Assembly (NCBI GenBank): GCA_027563935.2
Contig: CM050453.2
Location: 14,908,611-14,972,610, forward strand
DNA: 64,000 nucleotides
Direction: 5' to 3'
DNA from: Costus lasius
Taxonomy: Eukaryota > Streptophyta > Magnoliopsida > Zingiberales > Costaceae
Shown here: one piece after another, positions 47,534 to 62,951 of the stretch
Position numbering within the stretch: position 1 is the stretch's first letter
Layout of the letters: each line of letters opens with the position of its first letter
The notes under the pieces: model-generated
The model's database searches: none
What the model saw: the letters and a program-made list of their open reading frames with translations, nothing else
Told to the model about the DNA's origin: nothing
Made by a program: the position numbers and the translations under genes

Positions 47534-50500
47534 ATGGATTCCTCGTCTGCAAGCCAGCCGGAGTTCGATTATTTGTTTAAGTTGTTGTTGATCGGGGATT
47601 CGGGCGTTGGAAAGAGCAGCCTCCTCCTCAGATTCACTTCGGACTCCTTCGATGATCTTTCGCCTACAATCGGTGCGTTCTCGGATATCTTTTCCTTTTT
47701 TTTTTGTTTCTTTGTTCTTTTTTGATAGTCGGCCGATGTTCGGTGAAATGTTAACTTATGTAGAAAGGGTGGAAACGTTATGGTCACTGCATCGAATTTT
47801 GCTGTTCCATTGTTTGTTGATATGCAGACTTCGTAACTTCTGTCATGTTATTGATAGAGTATTCTAGGACAATGAAATGGCGTTCAAGTTGTGTGCACCT
47901 TTAGTTACAAACCAAAGGAGTTTGTCCTATTGTCGTAAGGATATAATCACAAATTTTGCTACTTTTTTTCTCACGGTATTAGCTTGTCTGGAGTGGAAAA
48001 GCAGTATGCTCTAAGCGGTAATATTTTGACTTTCCATATAATTAATTTTCCTGTCAATTTATCCTTAATATCTAATTGGATTAATTTTATTCATTAACAG
48101 AATTGGATTAAAAATCTGAATATGTGGTTGATTTTTTGTATCAGTCAGAACTTTTAATCAAATATTTGCTGAATATATTCAGGTGTTGACTTCAAAGTAA
48201 AGATTGTTAACATTGGGGGGAAAAGGTTGAAGCTTGCTATCTGGGATACAGGTAAAAAGTTAACATTGGTGCCCTAACTATTCTTTTTTTTTTTTTTTTC
48301 ATTACATTTTGGTTCTTGGTTTTCACGTTTTTGACTTGGCGAGACTCAATTCAGCTATGACTGTCCTAAAACTTAATTCAGAAAATCTTTTTTTTTTTTT
48401 TGCCATATGTAAGTTAAGTAGTGTTATCAACAACTAAGGAATTCAGAAAATCTTCATTATATCATATTACTTATATTGAACTAGTTCGCTTTGTATGTTA
48501 CGCAGATAGGAGAATATACATTTTAATAGAAAATTGTTTCTTGAATGAACTGTTAGCGGGGAGTGGGGCTCTCCTGGTCAGAATTAGTGCTTGTTAATAA
48601 GATAACTAGTACACATACAGAACGTGCCTGGCTAGAAATTTGAAGCAATCACTTGGAAGTTCCTAATTTATGTAGAATGCCAATTCCATAAATTTGTGCT
48701 CACGCTTTTCAAGTTATCAAAATTAATCATCAGAAATAGTTCAATCCATTTAAACTACACAATTCATTGTTCCATTCAGCAGCTATTGGTCCTTGATCAT
48801 CAAGCCCATAGCCCAGTTCATGTGTTATGATCTTGGTAGTATAAAGTCAATATTTTGATCAAAATATAACTTGTGATATGCGCTTGTTAATGGTCCAATC
48901 GCAGAAAAATATAAAATCCCGAGCTCTTTTCTTTTGGATGATGAACAGTGAAATTCTGTTTTTGTCTGATGCGTGGAATATCTAGATCTGAATGGATTAT
49001 TTTGTAATAGTTTCTCCTTTTTTGTTCCAAATGAATGTAAAATTTGTGTTTTCTTAACGTTGATAAGAAAGGACTCATAAGGCGTCTCTCATGCAGCTGG
49101 ACAGGAACGGTTCAGAACTCTGACGAGTTCATATTATAGAGGAGCACAAGGAATCATCATGGGTATCGCATCTTTGTTGGCTATTATTCATTTTAGATTT
49201 CACCTTTTTACCTTGTTTGTTCTTGCTTGTTGTCCAATCCAATTGATACTAACTTCCCTTATCAAGCTGACAAAAAAAAAAAAAAATTCAAACTAGATTT
49301 AGATTGCTCAAATTACCTGTGATTCTTGTTAGTTTATTGATATTTTTCTCTCAAACCTTTTGATTTTATTTCATGGCTATACTGAAAATAATCTGCTCGA
49401 AGAATCTGTATGGATTTTTTGCTCTACTTGTTAATCTGCGTTGCATACAACATGCAGGATGGCTAGAGTCATAAGGTCAGATGAAGAAAACACATCCAAT
49501 AATTTGCCTTTAGTTAGGATTCAAATAACTAATCAAGCTTGACTAAGGATGTGAGATTCTCGCTAAGGATGATTGTGAGGCTTGTCTAGGTATATCGGCC
49601 AACTGGTGGCATTCAACAAAGTGACTGCGAACTGGTAATTCAGAAAAAAATATTGACCACAATTACACTACCTCTACCATGTTCTACTACCTGACTTAGT
49701 AAACAAAAATTGACAGCTACAAATAATATGTTACCTAATGCCTCATTACATGAAAACCCCCTTTTTGTTTTATTGTTACGCAGGAGATGACCATTTTATG
49801 CGTTTTCAGAACGCCAAAATTGGAAAGTCGTTCTGACAATAACTGTAGAAAAATTACATTTATGGAAATTGTTGCTCCAGTAAAGAGCTTGGACGACAAG
49901 TATATACAAGTAATTAGAAAATAACACAGAGACATTGTACGCTTTAGTTTCAATTATATTGTTACTACTCAGTAGTTCAATTAATTCAATGGCTAACAAC
50001 TGTTTAAGAAAGACTGCCCCAGGTGACAATCTGTACCATCCATGAAAGAGAAAACAATGAACCATTCCTACACCTAGATACTATTTAAGCTAAGTACATC
50101 ATAGCACGGTTTCAAATACCCGAACCAACTAGTATTTCTGATTTGTACTGGCAACTGACATGGACATATACATATGTATACACATATATATATATGTATA
50201 TATATTTATATTGTATATACATATATGTATAAAACAGTACAATACTGGACGGGTTTTATGAACGGTGCATCATAGGACACTCGTATTAGCAAGATTTCAT
50301 ATGTAGACCTAGTATCAACATTCTACATCTAATATCAGATGCTAACCAGCTGACTGGCACAGCACAGCCACTGACATTGCCAAGAACAAATTGGACCAGT
50401 ACATTTACCCACTGTCCTTTGCATTTTAGTTCACTGTGATCTTTCTATTGTCCTGCCATGTGAATCTTGAGTGGGCAAAACAAACTTAGTTCTGTCAAAG

Positions 50501-52158
50501 TCCGTAAAGTTGATCTCAATAAATCTGTATGTAATTTAATTGCCGAAGTTAATCTTTGTTACATGTTTTTATTTGTAATTCATATTTCCACTAGTAATCC
50601 GTATAAACAGTTCTATCAGTACTAGGACAAACCGTCCACTTATTACAACAACAAATGAAGGCTGCATGAATAGAAGTTTTTATTTTCCCATTTTTATGTT
50701 GCTTTCAAATTGATGAATCAAGTTGATCATGAGAGGATGGCCTATGAAGCATAAAATAATATAAAACAGAAGAGATTTAGATATTTTTTACAACTTAGAC
50801 CTGGATTTTATTAACTGACCCTGAATAGTTAAAAAATCTCCTCTTGTCGTCATACATTGTTTCCAAATTAGTTGATGTATTTATTTCTAAATTAATCTTA
50901 TTGTTTTGTTGGAGTCTTGTTGATTGTATGTTAATGTGATTAATTTGACATATGCTTGTTGTTCTTAGTTGTTTTCTTAATTGATGACAGTTTATGACGT
51001 AACAAGAAGGGAGACATTTACCAATCTTTCCGATATTTGGGCTAGGGAGATTGACCTTTATTCTACAAATCAGGATTGCATTAAGATGCTTGTTGGTAAC
51101 AAGGTGGATAAGGTACTTGAAATTTTTCATTGATTTGTCTCCATTTTTTTTACAAGTTCAATTCTCTAGTTAAAATGTACTGAGAATATATCCTACTTGG
51201 CTACCTCCCGTTGGTGATCCTTGTTGATTGTATCAGCCATTTAATTTTTTTCCCTATAGCTCATGTTTGATCTGAAAGTGAGATGCCATTACATCTGTAC
51301 TTTTCTTCAGGAAAGCGAGAGAGTTGTTACAAAGAAAGAGGGAATTGATTTTGCCAGGGAATATGGATGTTTGTTCCTGGAATGCAGTGCAAAAACTCGT
51401 GTAAATGTGGAGCAATGCTTCGAGGAACTTGTCTTAAAGGTATGTGAAACAGTTCTTGTCGTTCACATGAAAACAACTCATATATGGATTTCCAGTTATT
51501 TTACCAGATTCATTTCCATTTCAAAATGAACAGCTCCTCCACGTTTTGAGTTACAAAGGTGATATCAAACACAATGGAAAAAAAATAAAATAATGGATGC
51601 CTATGTTGGCCGGTTGGTTTGCATGAAAGCATGCTAATATTCTTGCGCACTCTGCGACCACCATGAGATGCTTATAATTCAGTCGCAGCACTGTAAATTT
51701 TGTTTCCTGCTTGGTACTATTATAGTTCATTAGCTTTTTATAATAGTGACTCCCCAAGTCTTCAACTTGGCTTTGAATATACTAGCGTTGAAATTTTTTG
51801 TACCTTCATGTGTGGGGGCAATTTCAACCGCCTGGGTTACACAGCCAGTTGGTTACGGTTCAACATGTAAAAACATAGAAAATCTGTCGTTTTTCTTCTA
51901 TTTAATTCGCCTCTTAAGATCGAACGTCAGTTCATGTTAATTCCCTGTTCCCGCATTTCGACTCTTTCCTTGAATTTGCTTTTTGACTTTTATTCTGTGA
52001 ATGGGTATGAGAATATCAGACTAAGTGATCTTGAATTCCCTGTGCAGATATTGGAAACACCGAGCCTGTGTTCCGAGGGTTCATCTTCTGTGAAGAAGAC
52101 AAACATTTTCAAGCAAAACCCCCCTGAAGCTGGTGCTTCCACCAGCAGCTGTTGTTGA
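47534..52158 (+). CDS. RABC: Rab GTPase of the RABC (Rab18-like) class, 6 exons
   Basis: Small GTPase of the plant RABC subfamily, linked to vesicle, peroxisome and ER-derived membrane traffic. Exons 47534-47672, 48183-48251, 49097-49162, 50991-51112, 51311-51439 and 52048-52158 (all GT/AG) total 636 nt = 211 aa, as in RABC2a. All GTPase boxes are present: P-loop GDSGVGKSS (about 21-29), switch I 'LSPTIGVDFKV', switch [26 protein letters not shown] (about 128) and ECSAKT. The effector-region sequence '[13 protein letters not shown]' is RABC-typical. The C-terminus '...GASTSSCC' is a double-Cys geranylgeranylation signal, so it is membrane-anchored by Rab GGTase. The reading frame is intact. 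Introns hold no genes; intron 3 (49163-50990) includes a TA/CATA-rich tract at about 50160-50230 next to 'ggtaccgg'-type repeat remnants. Confidence 0.96.
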
Positions 52159-52453
52159 CCGCCTGCCTTCACCAATCATTTGATGTTTCCAAGTTATGAT
52201 TCTGAAATTGTCCCTTGATGATTTTTCAGTTATTCATGTACAGTTCTGTTTGGATTCTATTTTTCTTCATGCGTCACATTTTAAATTTCATCTGCTCTAA
52301 TTCTGTCTATTATCATTTATCCATGGGCGAGTTGTGTAATACCAAAAGAAGAAGAATAATAGTAACAATAAGTTTTCTTAGTTGCTCATAAGTTCATCAA
52401 TATAAAATTCTGCCTATATAGACTGCATTTGGCAGATTTGTGTTGTTGTAGTT

Positions 52454-53725
52454 TGTCACGCCTGTGTTTACGGTGATCTTTTTTTAATTATTTTCACGTG
52501 AGTTAACGCTTAACTCGAGTCCAACTGTATTAACGCAAGTATCTTAACGGTCGAAACCGTTGGATTGAGCGCGATTGGTGGAGTCGATTTCTCAGCCCGA
52601 TTATGGACTCAACTCGGATCGCCGCTGTTTCAACATGGTCTTGATCAACACTCGCGATTTACCAAGGATCGGTATCGCTGAACCCGATCGGGTCCACCTT
52701 AACCCAAACGGGACTCCCGCGTCCGTTGGATCAAGCCAGCGCCCGGCGATCGTAGACGGTTGTCCACACGGCGTCGCACGCCGGTGATAGAAATGATCCA
52801 GTCAGCTCCTCACTCGCACATCGGCGAAGAGGCCGGACGACGTTCCGTAAGCAACGTCACTCATAGGTGACGAAAAGCTTACAGCCTCGTCCCTCTCGCT
52901 CGTGAGCGAGAACGACAGGAGGAGATCGCCGGTAGACGAGCGATTAGGGCGGCTAGTTGTGGACGCCCGTAGGCGACAACCAACGCCGGAAGAATCATGC
53001 TCGCAGGGAGGTGAGCTCGGCTGGGAAGTGACGTCGGGTAAGAGAGTGGTGCTCACCACCCCGCTACAGCTCCGGCTGTAAAAAGGGGGCGCCGGAAGGT
53101 ATCTAGCTTGCGACTGCGTAGACCAGCGACCAATGATGGACGGTCGATCGTGGCTTCCTGCGTCGACGGCGACACAAGCGACGTCCTTCCACGCTCGTTA
53201 GCCACTAACTCGGACGGACGGGACCTGACGCCAACAGCAGTGCCACGCGCAAGTGGCGAAGGCAGATGGCCGGCCAAGGTGGACTCGCACGCAGGCGAGG
53301 AAACCAGGAGGATCTCGTTCGCACGAAGGCGGACGCCGAGTCCGGTACTTCACGCACGCAGGCGGTCGGAACTCAGACGATCCGAGAAAGGGGAGGCTTG
53401 CACGCGGAGCAGAGAAAGGGAGAGAACCGGCCAAAACAGGGGAACACCGTCGGAACGAGAAGCGAAGCCGCCCGGGAGTCGCGCGCTCGACCGGGGAAGA
53501 AAGGAAACGGCGGCGAGGGGAGGAGTTACCTCGGCGATCACACGGCCGCCGGCTCCTTCCTTCCGATGAAGAGGTTGCCGACTGCGCCTTCCAAGGCGAG
53601 CTGGCAGTGAGGTCCGGCGACCTTAGCGGCGACGGCGACGTCGAAGACAAATACGACGGCGGAAACGAAGTCGGAGGAGACGAGGGAGAGGACGGAGTTC
53701 TCCGAGGCACACCGACCACCCGCCC
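52454..53725 (-). mobile_element. probable truncated LTR of a second chromovirus
   Basis: An abrupt change from AT-rich 3' UTR to GC-rich DNA begins near 'tgtcacgcctg' (52454), which resembles the 'tgttacgcccc' terminus of the neighbouring element's LTR. The block has the same flavour as the GC-rich part of that LTR ('gtcgccgg', 'cggcgacgg', 'ggaggagacgaggg') but is not a simple copy. It ends exactly where the next LTR starts. The natural reading is an LTR into which the element to the right inserted. Overlapping long open frames on both strands are GC-driven. No coding function is recognised. Confidence 0.4.
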
Positions 53726-56015
<2,290 letters not shown>

Positions 56016-56028
56016 TTCTTCCCACCTT
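56016..56028 (-). other. polypurine tract next to the 3' LTR
   Basis: The minus strand reads 'aaggtgggaagaa' immediately upstream of the 3' LTR, the expected place for the plus-strand primer of an LTR retrotransposon. Confidence 0.7.
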
Positions 56029-56105
56029 AAAAGAATTTGGTCCACCAAATTCAAACACATTTATTAACGGTGAACAAAACAGGTTACATAACATGCGTAC
56101 AAGGA

Positions 56106-59100
56106 TTACTCATCAACATACGTTCTCTCCGGAAACAGATCCGGATGGTTCTTCATAAGCTCATCCTCACGCTCCCAAGTGGCCTCACTCTCAGGATGAT
56201 TCTTCCACTTAACTTTGATCAGACTGATAACCTTATTTCTCAATCGGTGCTCTTTACGGTCTAAAATCTCAACAGGCATCTCCGAATACGTGGCATCCTG
56301 TCTGACATGAATAGCACCATGAGCCAAAACATGTGAAGGGTCCACTATATACTTTTGTAGCATTGACACGTGGAATATTGGGTGAATATGTGAGTATAAC
56401 GGTGGAAGCGCTAATCGGTATGCGACAGCTCCGACACGCTCTGATATCTCGAAAGGGTCAACATATCATGGAGCTAATTTACCACAATTCCCGAATCTAG
56501 TTGTACCCCTCTTCGGAGAAGTCTGAAGAAACACGTGATCGCCGATGTCAAACTCGAGAGGACGCCGTCTTTTATCCGCGTAACTCTTCTATCGGCTTTG
56601 GGCAGTTAGTAATCTTTGCCGAATGATTTGGACCCTTTCAGCATCCAATTCCATCATAGCCAGTCCCAACACACGACTCTCACCAGCTTCGTCCCATAGT
56701 ACCGGAGATCTACACTTCCTACCGTACAAAGCCTCGAAAGGTGCCATCTGGATCGCCGAATGATAACTATTATTATAAGCGAATTCCACTAAGTGCAGGG
56801 GTAACTCCCAACCTGTAAAGTCCACGGTAATAGCTCGGAGCATATCCTCTAGTGTCTTAATAGTTCGCCCCGATTGGCCGTCCGTCTGCGGGTGATACGT
56901 AGTACTAAATCGTAGCTCAGTTCCCAAAGCTTTCTGTAAGCTTCCCCATAACCTAGACGTGAACCGTGGGTCTCTGTCAGAAATAATGCTGGCAGAAACC
57001 TCATGTAGCCGCACAATCTCCTGACAATATAGCCTTGCCAGCTTGTCCATAGAGTAATTCTTTCTTATTGGTAAAAAGTGGGCTGACTTGGTCAAGCGGT
57101 CAACTATCACCCAGATCGAATTGTGGCTGGTACGCGACCTTGGGAGGTCCGTCAGGAAGTCCATAGTAATATGTTCCCATTTCCATTCCGGGATAGAATA
57201 CTCTGTAAAAGCCCAGAAGGGTTCTTATGCTCAATTTTCACTTGTTGGCATACCAGACATCGCTCGACATACTCTGCCACATCTCTTTTCATGCCTTCCC
57301 ACTAATATGATTTCCGAAGATCCCTATACATTTTTGTAGCACTAGGATGTACTGTAAACCTCGATTTGTGTGCCTCATCCATTAATTCGTCTTTAATCAC
57401 TTCAGGTACACAGAGGCGGTCCCAACATCTGATCACACCCTGATCATCCTGGGTAAACTCTGGACTTTTACCCTTTGTAATCACAGACTGTAAATACCAA
57501 TCATTCGGTTGAGCCTCAATGATTTTCTGCACAATTAAGGATTGTGCTCTCATAACTGCCAAGCATCCGCGCTCAGTAGGACATATAATTTCAACTCCTA
57601 AGTCTGCCACCTGTCTGGCCAACTCCGTCGGAGTCACCCGTAAATGAGTTAATACCCCAGCAGTCTTTCTACTTAAAGCATCAGCTACCACATTGGCTTT
57701 TCCCGGGTGGTAATTAATCGTACAATCATAATCTTTAAGGAATTCCACCCATCTACGTTGTCTCATATTCAATTCCTTCTATGAAAATAAATATTTGAAA
57801 CTTTGATGATCCGTAAATACCTCAAAGGTACCGCCGTATAAATAATGTCGCCAAATCCTGAGGGCGAATACCACGACAGCTAACTCCAAGTCATGTACCG
57901 GATAATTCTTCTCATGCTCTTTCAATTGACGTGAGGCATACGCAATAACCTTATCATACTACATTAATACAGCACCTAAACCTTGAAAAGATGCATCTGT
58001 ATATACTATATACCCCTCGTCACCTGTTGGAAGAACCAGTATAGGTGCACTGACAAGTTTTCTTTTCAATTCCATGAAACTATTTTCACAATTTTCATCC
58101 CAGAAGAATTTCACTTCTTTCTTCGTCAGATTCGTGAGTGAACCAGCAATTTTAGAAAAACTTTAGACGAATTTCCGATAATACCTAGCTAATCCTAGAA
58201 AACTCCGAACCTCAGACACAGTCTTCGGACTTTCCCATTCCACAATAGCCTTAATTTTCTCAGGATCAACTGTCACACCTTCGCCAGAAATCACATGGCC
58301 TAAGAAGGTAACTTTTTTTTTTTGCCAAAAGCAAGTAAGATTTTTATAGAAAGTAAAATGAATATTACAAGTTATGTACAATCACGATCCTCTCCCTATA
58401 ACATAGGTTCCACACAAAATTTCGGCAGAGTTTCCTCTGTTTACATGATCTCATGGACCTTGCTAGAAATCTCACCACACAGTTTTCTAATCCAGGCAAG
58501 GAAATTTCCACTCAAAAGCTACAAGGACACTTCGCACACAAGAAGCAAGACAACACAAAGGCACAACATCATACAGTGCAGAACAGATGAGTTCTTTTCT
58601 TTTACTTTGGGACCAAATCAGGAAGTATCTCTTCCCAGTGAAGAGGTATAAGCATCTATGATCTGTCCCTCGCTGCCGTGGGAGGACACGTCCCGAATTT
58701 GTCTGTAGTTTGCAGCCAAGGATTGCACGAATTAGAGAGGCTTGAAGTTCACAAGAGATCTTCAATGCTGCCCAAAAATCAAAAGAAAGGAGGTCCATCA
58801 TAAAATGACTCGCATATAAAGCAGCATTTGAGAAAGAAAACTCGTCTGCCGAAGGTGAGGGAAAAGAAAAATTCCAGGTATAAAAAACTACACAAGAGCG
58901 AAGCTAGGGGAAGTAAAGCCATAAAGAAATCCGAGAGAACCCAGGATTGTCGGATCCCAGAAGAGAGCTGCATAAGTAGGCCTGCATAAGATTGCCGATA
59001 AGAGGAAGAGGAAGTCACGTAGACTAAGCTGCTACAAGGTCCATCCAAATATTTGAGAAAGCTTGGACTTGGGGATCAAGGTACGCTAGAGGGATATAGC

Positions 59101-60781
59101 TTCTGAGTTTAATTTTGACATCCAAAATCAGGCTCATGATGAAATCCATTGGGCTTTTATTATGGGTGCCCATAAGTTTGTTGTTGCAGTATCTCCAGAT
59201 ATAATAAAAAAACCTCAGATGGCATGAGTCTTTTAATGTAAAGCTGGATCTTACTTCCCCGTCGGCCATGATGGTTTGAGAGCTGCATTAGAACCTCTTT
59301 GCATGTGCCAAAATTAAAGGTTATATTACTTCTCCTGGAAATTAAATTCCTAAGAAGGTAACTTCACTTAGCCAAAACGCACACTTGCTATACTTAGCAT
59401 ATAATTGTTCTCTTCTAAGTGTTTCAAGCACAAGTCTAAGATGTCCCTTATGCTCTGCTCTACTCCGAGAATAGATCAATATATCATTAATAAAAACCAC
59501 CACGAACCGGTCCAAATAGTTAACAAAAACCTGGTTCATCATATCCATAAAAGCTGCCGGAGCATTAGTTAGACCAAAGGGCATGACAAGAAATTCATAA
59601 TGCCCGTAATGTGTTCGAAAAGCAGTTTTCGGCACGTCCTCACCACGAATCCTCAATTGGTGATACCCAGACCTCAAATCAATCTTCGAATATACACAAG
59701 TACCTTTGAGCTGATCAAACAAATTGTCAATCCGCGGCAAAGGATACTTGTTCTTCACGGTAACTGCATTCAACTATCTGTAGTCAATACACAGTCGAAA
59801 TGAACTATCATTCTTCTTCACAAACAAGATAGGAGCACTCCAGAGAGATGCACTGGGTCTGATAAATCCCTTATCAAGAAGTTCCTGTAATTGTACCTTC
59901 AACTCCTCAAGTTCACGTGGCTCCATCCGATAGGGTGCCTTGGAGATAGGCGCCGTGTCAGGCTGGAGGTCAATAGTAAAATCAACAGCTCCTCCTGGGG
60001 GCAATCCAGGCAAATCCTCAGGAAATACATCAGGAAATTTCCTGACAACTGACACACGTTCTATAGGGATGGAGGTCTGACCACCCGTATCAATAATAGA
60101 CATTAGAAAACCATGACATCCACTGCTAAGTAACCTCCTAGCTTGCATAGCAGAGATAATAGGAGCAATCTGACCAGTTACTCCAGCAAATGTGAATGTC
60201 CTATAATCATGATTTTTGAATACCACCGTGCAGTCATCGCAATCAACCACCACACTGTTATAAGAAAGCCAATTCATCCCAAGAATGATCTCGAAATCTG
60301 AGAACTCTAGTAACATCAGATCCGAGTAGATAATCAGTCTGTTGAAACTTAGAGGGCACTGCTGTACCTCTAAGTAAGAACGTAATGTATCACCAGAGGG
60401 TACAAATATAGTCATATCATGCTGAGAGAAAACCGGCTATAATCCCAACTTTTTCACAAAAACATACGAAATAAAGAAGTGCGAGCTACCAGTATCTATT
60501 AGTAAGCATGCAGGTGTATTAAATACTGAAATTATACCTCGCATAACGTTGCCTGTCTCGCGCTGGGCATCTTGCTCAGTCAGCGCATAGGCCTGGCCAG
60601 TCGTGGGGGTCTGTTGCGGTCTGCCCAGGAGAGTTGGTGCAGTGTGACTGTGGCGAGGAGGTTGTGGTTGTCCTCGTCGAGCTGGTGGAGCAGATCTCTG
60701 CGTACTAGGGGCAACCTGAGGCTGCTTACCCCTATTTGGGCAGTGGCTCTTGTAGTGGCCCATCTTATGACAGTAATGACA
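56106..60781 (-). pseudogene. degenerate pol of a Tekay/Del-like chromovirus (PR-RT-RH-INT-chromodomain)
   Basis: Minus strand, in order: second zinc-knuckle-like piece (HYKSHCPN) and protease motif 'LIDTGSSHFFIS' (60763-60437); RT from about 59930 ('DKGFIRPSASLWSAPILFV', '[13 protein letters not shown]', '[12 protein letters not shown]'); RNase H (58150-57780); integrase with its core (57164-56589, 'SDRDPRF', 'TYHPQTDGQ'); and a C-terminal chromodomain-like stretch (about 56290-56130, 'VKWKNHPESEATWERE'), which marks a chromovirus. It is broken by stops at 60437, 59774, 58163, 57959, 57779, 57302, 56589 and 56466, a frameshift near 57200, and a LINE insertion (58315-59348). The RT active site reads FIND instead of a double-Asp box (59486-59488), and the third integrase acidic position is Gly (56868-56870). 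Non-autonomous. Confidence 0.92.
58299..59364 (-). mobile_element. 5'-truncated LINE inserted in the retrotransposon RT
   Basis: A 16-bp target duplication, 'cctaagaaggtaactt' (58299-58314 and 59349-59364), brackets 1034 bp. The minus strand ends in a poly(A) tail (poly-T at 58313-58322, plus strand). Near its 5' end an open frame (59269-59024) ends in a stop and includes 'FFYYIWRYCNNK', like the C-terminal region of plant L1 ORF2. About 700 bp of 3' UTR follow. Target-primed reverse transcription of a LINE explains all features. It inserted after the chromovirus did; the RT sequence resumes on each side. Confidence 0.9.
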
Positions 60782-61852
60782 CTAAATATACTGAAGTGGG
60801 CAGTCCCGGGAGATATGGCCCACCTCCCCACACTGATAGCAGGCCCTCAGGTCAGGAGAGGATCCAATGCTTGGCGGAGGTGATTGGATGGATCGCCTAG
60901 ACACGGACCCCGGGGCCCATGATTTTCGGCCCGGCTGGATCGAACGAGCACTAGATCGCTGCATATGTGGACTCCGGCTTGCAGAAAATCCAGAATCCCT
61001 AGTGTGGCTAGATGCGAGCGCCTTGCCCTTGCGGCCCTTCAGTTCAATAGCCTTCTCCGTCTTCTCAGTGCGGCGGGCCATAGCAACGACAGCCCGGAAA
61101 TCCTCAGGTGGCACTGGATTAGTTCCCCGAGCAATAAGGTGATCCAGCCTACGAATAAAGTGACTCGACCGAGCCACAACAGTAGGTACCATCTCCAGAA
61201 ACATCTTTGTCAATCGCTGAAATTCCGCTAAGTACTCGTCAACCGAACGACTGTTCTGCACCAAGGTCATAAAGTCATGTCTTAGAGTCTCCCGTACCGT
61301 CTCTGGAAAATACTCAGTGTGGAAAGCCTCGCAGAAGACCTCCCAATCATAACGAGCCACGCCAATCATGTGTTCGAGTCCCTCGAACCAATCCTTGGCG
61401 TCATCAGAGAAGAAATAGATAGCCAACATAACCCGTTGATCGTTAGGGTACTGTAATATGTTCAAAGTGTCTGTTACACTTTGCAGCCATCGGTTCGCTT
61501 CCTTCGGGTTCGGTTGCCTAGAGAACACCCCAAATCTTCCTTCCCCCATCGTAGTAAAGTGAGACTCTAACTCCAACGCTGCAGTCGAGGGAATTTCACG
61601 CGCTCTACGCCGAGGTGGTTCTTGGACCGGGGGTTCTTGAGCACGTCGCCTGCTTCCAATCTCACTAACATTGTCATCGTACAGAGCCCGCGGAGAGGCC
61701 ACAGAAGGTTCCTCCCTTCTCTCACTGTCAGAACCGGACGCCCTCCGCATCCAACTAAGTGGCACACTCAATGCCCCACGGGTCAAACCGGCCATACACC
61801 CGAAGCAAGAAGTCCTTTTTGGTGCCATTTCCTGTGACACACCAACAATCAA
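60782..61852 (-). pseudogene. gag of the chromovirus
   Basis: An open frame of about 350 codons, probably starting at an internal Met ('MAPKRTSC') after the unconvincing first Met. It contains the retrotransposon gag core ('RWLQSVTDTLNIL', 'YFFSDDAKDWFEGL', 'FCEAFHTEYFPE', 'DEYLAEFQRLTKMF') and a CCHC zinc knuckle 'CYQCGEVGHISRDC' near the C-terminus. A TAG stop at 60782-60784 interrupts the frame before a second knuckle ('CHYCHKMGHYKSHC') that lies in the same frame. Gag forms the virus-like particle; this copy alone might still make a truncated Gag. Confidence 0.88.
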
Positions 61853-61974
61853 AGGACTACATTAAGTAAGATCACGGTTTATCAAAATCAGATATGAGTA
61901 ATATTAACGCGATCTTAAATTCTAGTGTTTGATCTTAAGTCCTTAAGTCAGACACAAGATCCTAAACCAAACCC

Positions 61975-61986
61975 CCTCTGATACCA
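61975..61986 (-). other. primer-binding site for initiator tRNA-Met
   Basis: The minus strand reads TGGTATCAGAGG five bases from the 5' LTR end, complementary to the 3' end of initiator tRNA-Met (...CCTCTGATA plus CCA). All 12 bases match the tRNA gene at 43809-43880; the usual plant form would match only 11. Confidence 0.9.
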
Positions 61987-61991
61987 CTAAT

Positions 61992-62883
61992 TGTTACGCC
62001 CCCGAGTGCCCGCCGGAACCCACGCCGGGAATCCCGAGCCTCGGGACGCAACAACACTGTACCTGACAAGATAACATAGAATCCGCGAGGTACATGACAG
62101 AATAACATATTATAACAAAGGTCAACCCGGCCACAAATATCCATAAGTCAAACTCACAGACAGATACAAGACCGGCACAGTGGTCAACAGACTAAACAGA
62201 TAACGAGACCGGTGCAGCGGTCAATAAGTCCAACAGATAATACGACCGGCATAGCGGTCACAAGTCTGATACAACAAAACATAATAACATATAACACTGA
62301 CTCATATGCAACTCAACCCACCCAGACTGGTGGTCACAAACTATCTATCTAATCCGCTCCAGAAGGAGCCGCACCAGAACCTGGAGGCAAATCAAAGGGG
62401 GTTAGCTGGAGGCTAAGTAGGGATATCAGAAGTTGTATGGTGCATGATCAGATATAAAGATTTACCAGAACTACAACCAAGACTCTACATGACCCATATA
62501 GTGTATAATCAAATCTCAAATACGTATCGCTATACGTGTCAACATACACAGGTAGAAAAACTGGGAGCTGATACAGCATTGGTCCACGACCCTCAACTCT
62601 ATAAACATAGAGTGGTCTATGACCCACAACTCTATAAAGTAGAGTAGTTCCTACCGATGGCTCCCCGAACGGTAGAGACGACTGTCCGTCAACAGCCTGC
62701 TAGTGTAGCGTCCTACACTCTAATCAACCCCTCACTGGGCTGATAAACATCCAAAACCTCAAGCCCATTATCGGACTCTCTTGGTCTATCACAGGGAGAC
62801 GATCACACAGCATCTCAGACAGAAATCTCACAAGCAATACATCGAGGTACACTGAACTATCTATCACTAGATATCCAGCCCTC

Positions 62884-62951
<68 letters not shown>

